From Xenorhabdus sp. BG5 (lineage in GTDB: Bacteria; Pseudomonadota; Gammaproteobacteria; Enterobacterales; Enterobacteriaceae), in assembly GCF_015163665.1 (NCBI RefSeq), contig NZ_JADEUG010000007.1, positions 79,740 through 143,739 of the forward strand: a stretch of DNA of 64,000 nucleotides. The letters are read 5' to 3'. The translations under genes were made by a program, and so were the position numbers. Below, in pieces: positions 56,818 through 64,000 of the stretch. Positions within the stretch are counted from its first letter, which is position 1. Every line of letters starts with the position of its first letter. The notes beneath the pieces are model-generated. The model was not told the DNA's origin. It worked only from the letters and a program-made list of their open reading frames with translations, and ran no database searches.

Positions 56818-59800
56818 AATGGCCCTCTTTGTCCTCTTTGGCTCCATTGAAATCCGCCTTGCCGACACTGGCAAAGTTTAAATCTCTGCCACGCCTCAAG
56901 GCATTGATGGCACTGGTTCTGGCGCTGATCCCCTGCTTACTGTTAATTGCGGTTTGGTGGTGGGGGCCGGAATGGAAACTGCGCAACGATTATCCACTAG
57001 AAAGCCTTGCAGCGCGCTGGCTGGCAACCATCATCATTGTCATGATGGTCGTGTGCTGGGTTGGCATGAAAGCATGGCGTCGCTTGCGAACACTGGAAAA
57101 ACTGAACCTTGACGTTGAGCTGAAAGTGGTTGATCCGGTACGGGTGGATATTGAACATCAGGACCGCTATCTCGATCACTGGAAATCCCAGCTGCAACGC
57201 CATCTGGACGCGTACAATTACCTGTATGAACGTCCGTGGTACATCATCATCGGGAGCCAGAAAAGCGGTAAATCCTCACTGATCAAAGAAGGTTATAAGC
57301 TCTCCGAAATCGCGGCACCGGAATATTTGCGTCAGGATGGCGAAGTGCCCCTGATGCTGCGTTGCTGGTTAGGGGAAAAAGCGGTCATCATCGATCCGAA
57401 AGGCCAGTTAATTGATCAGCCAGTCCCACTTAATAGCGACAAACCGCAAATCAATAGCCGTCTGTGGGAAGCCTTGCTGAACTGGTTGGCTGAAAACCGT
57501 CAGCGCCAGCCCCTCAACGGCATTATTCTGACGGTGGATACTCTGCGTCTGATGGCTGATAGCCGTGAACAGCGTGAACGCTATGTGAGGGAGATCCACC
57601 AGCGCCTGCAAGACATTCGCCTGACCTTCCACAGCCAATTGCCGCTCTATTTGGTGATGACCAAAATTGACTTATTGCACGGCTTTGAGGCGATGTACCA
57701 GTCACTGGATCGTAAACTGCGTGACCAGATTTTGGGCGTGACCTTCAGCCTCAATAACCGCGATGAAAAAGCGTGGCGCAGTGAACTGGAAGCGTTCTGG
57801 AAACAGTGGATGAACAACCTGAATGTGGCGATGCCGGACATGATGCTGAACAATGTGGACGCCAACCAGCGCAGCGCCCTGTTCAGTTTCACCCGTCAGA
57901 TTCAGGGGCTGTACAGTTATATCACCCAGATGCTGGAAGATATTCTGTATAACGATGAACACCACCGCCCCACTTTGCGCGGTGTCTATTTGACGTCGGC
58001 CCATCAGCGGGGACAGATGGATGATCTGTTCACCCAGTCCGCTTCGGCCCAGTATCACCTGGGATCGCAGGCATACCCGACTTGGCCAGCGGGCGATACC
58101 CTGCCGTACTTCACCCATTCGCTGTTCGAAAATGTCTTGCTGGCCGAGCCGAATCTGGCGGCGGAAAACCGCATCTGGCTGAGCCGCAATCGTCGCCAGT
58201 TGTATACCTTCTCCGTGATCAGTGCGTCGGTCATTTTGGCGATGTGGGGGGGCTGGCATTACTTCTACCAGAAAAACTATCGGGCCGGTGAAGAAGTGTT
58301 AGCGCAGGCGAAAAACTTCCTGTCCGTCCCGCCACCGAAAGGGGATGACCGTTACGGTAACCTCCAGTTGCCGCTGCTCAATCCCATCCGGGATGCGACC
58401 CTGGCTTACGGTAACTATCACGACAACAAATCCTTCCTGACCGACATGGCGTTATATCAGGGGGGCGGGGTCGGGCCGTATGTGGAAGGCACCTATCTGA
58501 AACTGCTGGAGCAGCGTTTCCTGCCGGCATTGATGCTGGGGTTACTGGATGACTTAAATCAGGCCCCGGCTGGCAGCGAAGAAAAACTCGAGATCTTGCG
58601 TGTGATGCGCATGATGGAAGATGCCAGTAAACGTAACAGCGGCCTGGTGGCCCAGTATATGCGTGAGCGCTGGAGCAAGGCGTTCCACGGCCAGCGTGAT
58701 GTGCAGGAGGCTTTGCTGACCCACCTGAATTACGCGCTGGAGCGAACGGACTGGAAGGACAAACGGGAGAAAGGTGAACAGGATGCAGTGGATCGCTTCA
58801 CCCCGTTTGTCAAACCGATCCGGCAGGCGCAGCAGGAGTTGAAAGCGCTTTCCGTCAACCAGCGGGTGTACCAGAATTTGCGTATCAAGGCTCAGGACGC
58901 CCTGCCTGCGCCGATCAACTTGCGCGACCAGATCGGTCCGAGCTTTGACAGTGTGTTTGTGGCCAGCAACGAAAAACGGCTGGTGGTGCCGCAATTCCTG
59001 ACCCGCCACGGCTTGATGGGTTATTTCGTCCAGCAGGGCAACGAGCTGGTGGAGCTGACGGCAATGGATAGCTGGGTACTGAACATCAAGAATAACAGCC
59101 CAGAGAAATACGCCGAACAGACGCCGTCACCGGTGAACGATAAGTACAGTGACACCGATCAGTCGCGGATCCAGCGCGAAATTACCGAACTGTACGTGGC
59201 CGAGTACACCGCGACCTGGCGGGCAGCGATGAACAACCTGGAAGTGCGTGACTTTGATGACTTACCGCAAGCCATCAGTGCCATCGAACAGGTGATCAGT
59301 GGTGAGCAGCCCCTCAAGCGAGCGCTGCAAATCCTGAGCGATAACACCAATCCGCCGCTGGTAAACAACGCATTGAGCGACAAGGAAAAACAGGCGTTGA
59401 CGTTAAAAGAAGACTACCGTCTGTTAAACCGCATTAGCCGCGATTTTGCCCCGGAAACGGGGGTGCTGGTGGAGCATGGTGATAAGGGCAGCACGTTGCA
59501 AAGTGTCTACCAAAAACTGATGGCCCTGCACCGTTACCTGCTGGCGATCCAGAACTCACCGGTTCCGGGTAAGGCCGCCTTGCAGGCCGTCCAGATGCGT
59601 CTGGACAAGAACAACAGTGACGCTATTTTTGAAGTGCAGCAGATGGCGAAAAACTTGCCGGAGCCGCTGAACCGCTGGGTTGGTGAACTGGCAGAGCAGG
59701 CGTGGCGCGTGGTGATGATGGAAGCGGTTCGCTCGCTGGAAGTGGAATGGAACGACACGGTGGTCAGGCAGTACAAGACTTATCTGGCAGGGCGCTATCC

Positions 59801-60422
59801 GTTCAATCCGAATGCCCGTGAAGAAGTGCCGTTGAGCGAGTTTGACCGCTTCTTCCGGCCGGGCGGGACGCTGGACGCCTTCTATCAGCAAAGCCTGAAA
59901 CCGTTTGTGGAAAACAACCTGACCACGGGGACCGACGGCAAGATGCTGATCCGTCCCGATGTCATGAAACAGCTGGCGGTGGCAAACCGGATCCGTACCA
60001 CCTTCTTTACCCCTCAAAATGGCCTTGGCACCCAGTTTGCTGTGGAACCGGTGAGTCTGACAGGCAACAAACGCAGGGCCTTGCTGAACCTTGACGGTCA
60101 GCTGGTGGATTATTCCCACGGGCGCAGCAATGTGGCGCGTCTGGTCTGGCCAAACTCCATGCGCGCCGGCACGGAAAGCCAGCTGACGTTGATGCCAGCG
60201 AAAAGCAATCAGGCACCGCGCTCTGTCAGCTTTAGCGGTCCGTGGGCTCAGTTGCGGCTGATTAACAGCGGCAAGCTGACTAACGTCCAGCCGGGCTTCT
60301 TTGATGTGCGCTTTAGCGTCGATAATGGCGAGATGACCTACCGCATTTATGTGGATGAATCGGATAACCCGTTTGCGGGCGGGCTATTCAGCCAGTTCAA
60401 ACTGCCGGACACCCTTTATTAA
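56814..60422 (+). CDS. tssM: T6SS inner-membrane protein TssM (VasK/IcmF)
   Basis: Core of the membrane complex, spanning inner membrane and periplasm to reach TssJ. 1202 residues: two N-terminal helices (about 30-50 and 65-85), a cytoplasmic NTPase-like domain with Walker A GSQKSGKSS near 146-153, a third helix near 465-485 (VISASVILAMWGGWHYFYQK), then a periplasmic helical part and C-terminal beta domain (SFSGPWAQLRLINSGKLTNV). The DNA of the 3' half is notably GC-richer than the tssB-tssL genes. A terminator-like stem follows the stop. Confidence 0.97.
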   Translation: MKWPSLSSLAPLKSALPTLAKFKSLPRLKALMALVLALIPCLLLIAVWWWGPEWKLRNDYPLESLAARWLATIIIVMMVVCWVGMKAWRRLRTLEKLNLDVELKVVDPVRVDIEHQDRYLDHWKSQLQRHLDAYNYLYERPWYIIIGSQKSGKSSLIKEGYKLSEIAAPEYLRQDGEVPLMLRCWLGEKAVIIDPKGQLIDQPVPLNSDKPQINSRLWEALLNWLAENRQRQPLNGIILTVDTLRLMADSREQRERYVREIHQRLQDIRLTFHSQLPLYLVMTKIDLLHGFEAMYQSLDRKLRDQILGVTFSLNNRDEKAWRSELEAFWKQWMNNLNVAMPDMMLNNVDANQRSALFSFTRQIQGLYSYITQMLEDILYNDEHHRPTLRGVYLTSAHQRGQMDDLFTQSASAQYHLGSQAYPTWPAGDTLPYFTHSLFENVLLAEPNLAAENRIWLSRNRRQLYTFSVISASVILAMWGGWHYFYQKNYRAGEEVLAQAKNFLSVPPPKGDDRYGNLQLPLLNPIRDATLAYGNYHDNKSFLTDMALYQGGGVGPYVEGTYLKLLEQRFLPALMLGLLDDLNQAPAGSEEKLEILRVMRMMEDASKRNSGLVAQYMRERWSKAFHGQRDVQEALLTHLNYALERTDWKDKREKGEQDAVDRFTPFVKPIRQAQQELKALSVNQRVYQNLRIKAQDALPAPINLRDQIGPSFDSVFVASNEKRLVVPQFLTRHGLMGYFVQQGNELVELTAMDSWVLNIKNNSPEKYAEQTPSPVNDKYSDTDQSRIQREITELYVAEYTATWRAAMNNLEVRDFDDLPQAISAIEQVISGEQPLKRALQILSDNTNPPLVNNALSDKEKQALTLKEDYRLLNRISRDFAPETGVLVEHGDKGSTLQSVYQKLMALHRYLLAIQNSPVPGKAALQAVQMRLDKNNSDAIFEVQQMAKNLPEPLNRWVGELAEQAWRVVMMEAVRSLEVEWNDTVVRQYKTYLAGRYPFNPNAREEVPLSEFDRFFRPGGTLDAFYQQSLKPFVENNLTTGTDGKMLIRPDVMKQLAVANRIRTTFFTPQNGLGTQFAVEPVSLTGNKRRALLNLDGQLVDYSHGRSNVARLVWPNSMRAGTESQLTLMPAKSNQAPRSVSFSGPWAQLRLINSGKLTNVQPGFFDVRFSVDNGEMTYRIYVDESDNPFAGGLFSQFKLPDTLY

Positions 60423-60451
60423 GGGGAAGGCAGTGCGTCAGTTTTGAGAGC

Positions 60452-60485
60452 AACCCTGCCCCTGCCTTCGGGCAGGGTTTTTTTA
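60452..60485 (+). terminator. Intrinsic terminator between tssM and vasL
   Basis: Perfect 10-bp stem AACCCTGCCC (60452-60461) and GGGCAGGGTT (60470-60479) with an 8-nt loop, leading into a TTTTTTT run (60478-60484). It should stop or reduce tssB-tssM read-through before vasL. Confidence 0.85.
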
Positions 60486-60502
60486 AGGAGAAAAGCGAGA
60501 AT

Positions 60503-61909
60503 ATGAGCGAACAGCCTGAAAACCTTATCATCCGGGCTGGCGGCAGTCCGCTGAATTTGCCGGAATTTGCCGTTATCCGCGATGAAATCAACAAAACCAG
60601 CCATCCGGCACAGCCAGAAGTGAATTGGCCACTGGTGGAATCCCTGTCCCTGACGCTGTTCAAAACCAACGGGGTCGATTTACAGACCGCGATTTACTAC
60701 ACATTGGCGCGGATGCAACTCAATGGGCTGTCGGGGTTCACTGAGGGCTGTGAACTGCTGGCGGGGGTTATTGTCAGTGAATGGGAGACCCTGTGGCCAG
60801 CCCAGCCGCAGGTGCGTACCGACCTGCTGGAGTGGTTCCATGCCCGTACCAGCAGTGTGCTGCGTCAGTGGGATTTTGCCACCAGCGACCTGCGGATGAT
60901 TTACCGCGCTGAACGGGCCCTCCAGCTCATTATCGACCGGTTGCAGCAATCTGACCTGAAACGCCTGCCGCGGGTGGAAAACCTGTTGTGGTTCTTCCAG
61001 AACGCGGCGAAAAAACTGGAAAAACCCCGGCAGGCGGCGAAACCGGTGTCACAACCGGTGCAGATGCCACCGCTGGTCTACCTGTCTCAGTCGGAAGCCG
61101 AGCCGGAAACGCCCCCGTCCCCGCCGCCCCTGCGCCATGACCCGCAGCCGGCCCACGATAATCAACCGCGGGTGCGGGTCCAGTTTCCCGAACACCCGCC
61201 GCAGGGACTCAATGCGTGGCAGGGCTTTGGTCTGGGCACCCTGTTGGGTTTATTGGTGTTGGTGGGCGGCTGGTTGCTGTGCTACAAGCCCCTGCAACAA
61301 CAACTCCAGGCTATTACCGACCACCCCGCGGGGGCCAGATTGGCGTGGTTGTATCAGCCTGAACTGACAAGTTATACCCACCAGCTGGAACGATTGGCGG
61401 AGACCTCGCCCCGGCTCACCTGGGAGACGGCCCGCCGCCTGACGGCGACCGCGGAACAGCAGTGGCCGCAGTCGCCCGCCCAGCAGCAGGCGACCCGCCA
61501 ATGGCAGCAGCAGGTGACCGCCCAAATTGACAGCGTGCCGCTAACAGGCAGCTGGAACACCACCCGCGACCAGCTTCAGCAACTGGCGGACAAAATCCTG
61601 TTGCAGGAGCGTACCCGCGGCAGTTTCACCCTGTCCTACCTGAAAACCGCTATCTATGACATCCAGCGCAGCCACGGCAGTGACGTGCCGCTGGAAGAAC
61701 AGTTGCGCCAGTTGAGCGTCTATGCGGCCAAAGGGGAGCGGGCGCCACCGGTCCTACTGAAAGGCATTGATGACCGCTTTAACGCCCTGCTCGGTCGCTA
61801 TGATCGGCTGCGTCAGGCGACTGAACCCCGGGAAAGTCATCACAACCATGCGGCCGAACAGCCGACCAAAGACCAGACCCCTGCCGTGACACGGGACGGC
61901 GGGCATTAA
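60503..61909 (+). CDS. vasL: T6SS-associated VasL (ImpA_N domain membrane protein)
   Basis: TssA-like accessory protein (TagA/VasL group), thought to act at the distal end of the sheath. The 468-residue protein has an N-terminal ImpA_N domain (about 10-150; FAVIRDEINKTSHPAQPEVN, WETLWPAQPQVRTDLLEWFH), a P/Q-rich linker (about 180-230), one membrane helix (about 240-260, GLGTLLGLLVLVGGWLLCYK) and a VasL C-terminal domain (about 280-440). Composition is GC-rich. It has its own AAGGAG site, and with vgrG forms a separate unit behind the terminator. Confidence 0.9.
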   Translation: MSEQPENLIIRAGGSPLNLPEFAVIRDEINKTSHPAQPEVNWPLVESLSLTLFKTNGVDLQTAIYYTLARMQLNGLSGFTEGCELLAGVIVSEWETLWPAQPQVRTDLLEWFHARTSSVLRQWDFATSDLRMIYRAERALQLIIDRLQQSDLKRLPRVENLLWFFQNAAKKLEKPRQAAKPVSQPVQMPPLVYLSQSEAEPETPPSPPPLRHDPQPAHDNQPRVRVQFPEHPPQGLNAWQGFGLGTLLGLLVLVGGWLLCYKPLQQQLQAITDHPAGARLAWLYQPELTSYTHQLERLAETSPRLTWETARRLTATAEQQWPQSPAQQQATRQWQQQVTAQIDSVPLTGSWNTTRDQLQQLADKILLQERTRGSFTLSYLKTAIYDIQRSHGSDVPLEEQLRQLSVYAAKGERAPPVLLKGIDDRFNALLGRYDRLRQATEPRESHHNHAAEQPTKDQTPAVTRDGGH

Positions 61910-61924
61910 TCAGGGAGACCTACG

Positions 61925-64000
61925 ATGTCATTGAAAAAGCACAGGGCGAAACTTCAGCAAGGGCAGGCCCTTGTCCAGCAGGGGCAGTCGTTTGTCCGGC
62001 AGGGACAGCAGGCCGCGCAGACGTCCAACATTCTGGGGAGCCGGGGTATCGTCTCCGGTGGCGCAGGGCAAACTGCGTCCGGCGGTCAGGGACTGGCCGA
62101 ACGGGCCGCCAGCGGCCAGCATGCCGCCGCCAGAGCGCTGCAAAAAGCCGGCCAGCAGCTGCTTGGCGGGGGCGACAACGCCCCGAGCGGCCTGCAATTT
62201 ACCCTGACGGCGGGCGGATTGCCGCCACAGACCTTTGTCGTCACCGATTTTATCCTGAATGAACACTTTTCTCAGCCGTTCACGCTGGACGTTGGGCTGG
62301 CGAGTGCGGATCCGGCCATCGATTTTCCGGCGGTACTCGACCGCTCCGCCACCTTGACGATCATCCAGGATGGCGTAGAAAGCCGCAGTATCACCGGTAT
62401 GATCGCCAGCTTTGAACAGGGTGATACCGGGTTGCACCAGACCACCTACCAGATGTGTATTCGTCCTGACCTGTGGCGTACCACGCTGCGGCAAAACTCA
62501 CGCATCTTCCAGCAACTGAACATAGCCGCCATTATCACCACGATTTTGAAAGAGCACGGTATCCGTGACGTCATCTTCAGCTTACGCCATGCCCACCCAG
62601 AGCGGGAATTTTGTGTGCAATATCAGGAAAGTGATTTCGCTTTCCTGCAACGGTTGACGGCGGAAGAGGGGATTTTCTACTTCTTTGAGTGCGGTAACGG
62701 GCGTAACACGCTGGTGTTTGCCGATGACTGTGGTTCGGTGCCACCGGGCGAGGTGTTCCCTTACCAGCCGGGTGATGCGAGCACTGTGGGCGAACCCGCC
62801 ATCAGCAGCCTGACCTGTAGCGCCCAGGTGCGACCGGCCCAGGTGCAACTGAAAGATTACACCTTCAAAAACCCGGCCTGGCCGGCCGAATTCAGTCAGC
62901 AGATGAAGGAAGACTCCCTGCAACAGATGTATTACGAGCACTACGACTATCCGGGGCGTTTTAAGGATGAAGCGCACGGGAAAGATTTTACCCGTTACCG
63001 GCTGGAAGCCCTGCGCAACAATGCTATGACCGGGCAAGGCAGCGGTCATGCCATTGCCATCCAGCCAGGTAAATTATTCACCCTGAGCAACCACCCGCGC
63101 GCCGACCTGAACCAGCCGTGGCAGGTGGTGAGCGCCAGTCATGCCGGCAGCCAGCCGCAGGCGCGGGAAACCGCCAATAGCGGCACAGGCACCACCCTGA
63201 ACAGCCACTTCCACTTTATCCGCCATAACCAGAACTGGCGTCCTGCGCCCCTGCCAAAACCGGTCATCGACGGCCCACAGATTGCCAAAGTGGTTGGGCC
63301 GGCCGGCGAAGAGATTTTCTGTGACCAGTACGGACGAATTCGCCTCCAGTTCCCGTGGGATCGCTACGGCAAGAGTGATGACCAGAGTTCCTGCTGGATA
63401 CGCGTCACCCAGCCGTGGGCCGGTCAGGGCTGGGGGATGCTGGCAATCCCGCGCATTGGTCAGGAAGTCGTGGTGGATTTTCTGCACGGCGACCCGGACC
63501 AGCCGATTGTCACCGGCCGCACCTACCACGCCAGCAACATTCCACCGGGCGGACTGCCGGGCAGCAAAACCCAGATGGCCTTCCGCTCCAAAACCCACAA
63601 AGGCGAAGGCTACAACGAGCTGCTGTTTGAGGATGCGAAAGGCAGTGAGCGGCTGGCCTTGCATGCGCAGCGGGATATGGATACCACCGTACTGAATGAC
63701 CGCAGTACCCGCGTGATGCACGACCATACTGAAAGTGTCGGACACAATCAGGCTCTCAGCGTGCGGGCTGACCGGCATAAAGAAGTCGTCGGCATGGAAG
63801 TCAGTAGCATCGGGACCCGGCAGGTGACAGTGGAAAAAACCAGTGTGCTCAGTGCCAAAGGACAAATTACCCTTCAGTCCACCGAGAGTGGTATCACCCT
63901 CGGCAACACCAAAGGGAGTATCTCGATTGATGCAGACGGCAATATCCATATTACCGGTAATACCGTCATTGTGAACGGAAAAGAGGTCATCACCCTGAAC
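61925..64000 (+). CDS. vgrG: T6SS spike protein VgrG (TssI), 3' end beyond window
   Basis: Trimeric spike that tips the Hcp tube and delivers effectors. The frame is open from the ATG at 61925 (after AGGGAGACCTACG) to the window end, 692 codons. An unusual N-terminal extension of about 87 residues, rich in Q, G and A, comes before the gp27-like domain, which begins SGLQFTLTAGGLPPQTFVVT. Typical VgrG motifs follow: YQESDFAFLQRLTAEEGIFY, DQYGRIRLQFPWDRYGKSDD, WIRVTQPWAGQGWGMLAIPR, and the gp5-like beta-prism repeats near the end. Any C-terminal effector domain or downstream immunity gene lies outside the window. Confidence 0.96.
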   Translation, partial: MSLKKHRAKLQQGQALVQQGQSFVRQGQQAAQTSNILGSRGIVSGGAGQTASGGQGLAERAASGQHAAARALQKAGQQLLGGGDNAPSGLQFTLTAGGLPPQTFVVTDFILNEHFSQPFTLDVGLASADPAIDFPAVLDRSATLTIIQDGVESRSITGMIASFEQGDTGLHQTTYQMCIRPDLWRTTLRQNSRIFQQLNIAAIITTILKEHGIRDVIFSLRHAHPEREFCVQYQESDFAFLQRLTAEEGIFYFFECGNGRNTLVFADDCGSVPPGEVFPYQPGDASTVGEPAISSLTCSAQVRPAQVQLKDYTFKNPAWPAEFSQQMKEDSLQQMYYEHYDYPGRFKDEAHGKDFTRYRLEALRNNAMTGQGSGHAIAIQPGKLFTLSNHPRADLNQPWQVVSASHAGSQPQARETANSGTGTTLNSHFHFIRHNQNWRPAPLPKPVIDGPQIAKVVGPAGEEIFCDQYGRIRLQFPWDRYGKSDDQSSCWIRVTQPWAGQGWGMLAIPRIGQEVVVDFLHGDPDQPIVTGRTYHASNIPPGGLPGSKTQMAFRSKTHKGEGYNELLFEDAKGSERLALHAQRDMDTTVLNDRSTRVMHDHTESVGHNQALSVRADRHKEVVGMEVSSIGTRQVTVEKTSVLSAKGQITLQSTESGITLGNTKGSISIDADGNIHITGNTVIVNGKEVITLN

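Overview
The window reads as chromosome of a Gram-negative enterobacterium of the Morganellaceae, most likely Xenorhabdus (Photorhabdus is the main alternative). The reasons are: (i) gene blocks collinear with E. coli (gmk-rpoZ-spoT-trmH-recG | gltS | xanP; ligB-yicG; yidR-yidQ-yidE; tag-glyQ-glyS; dppABCDF; yhjJ) at a lower GC level, with very AT-rich spacers; (ii) a ShlA/HpmA-class two-partner haemolysin operon matching the XhlBA/PhlBA systems of insect-pathogenic nematode symbionts; (iii) a complete Vibrio-type T6SS locus. The species call is inference from remembered protein families, not from a search.

Layout. 1-2322: xanP (partial) and gltS, divergent, with a PurR-type operator in between. 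2390-8293: stringent-response and nucleotide operon gmk-rpoZ-spoT-trmH-recG on the minus strand. 8628-16501: ligB, yicG, yidR, lipoprotein yidQ, transporter yidE, avtA, with an orphan terminator and CRP-like site that may mark a small RNA. 16604-20375: tag, glyQ, glyS. 20481-21268: tRNA-Pro(UGG), then a PIN toxin/Phd-type antitoxin pair. 21720-27410: dipeptide ABC transporter dppABCDF. 27627-33489: an HmsP-like gene cut off before its c-di-GMP domains, the pseudo-protease yhjJ, a GC-rich Tat-exported phospholipase C, a tautomerase and membrane protein yhjD. 33625-39868: haemolysin A and its FhaC-like transporter. 40493-64000: T6SS: hcp (divergent), a 919-bp AT-rich spacer, then tssB-C-E-F-G-tagH-tssJ-K-L-H(clpV)-vasH'-vasI-tssA-tssM-vasL-vgrG (vgrG runs off the window end).

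How it works together. The first 27 kb is mostly housekeeping core genome. From about 27.6 kb the window turns to host- and competitor-directed functions: phospholipase C, haemolysin and a contractile injection system. The T6SS has every conserved part: sheath TssBC, baseplate TssEFGK, membrane complex TssJLM, TssA, ClpV recycling ATPase, Hcp tube and VgrG tip. It has no visible Ser/Thr kinase, phosphatase or TagF, like the Vibrio VAS type. Its enhancer-binding-like regulator lacks the sigma-54 ATPase domain, and the DNA becomes clearly GC-richer within tssM and through vasL-vgrG. These two points, the HmsP remnant and the possible small RNA upstream of avtA are the observations most worth following.
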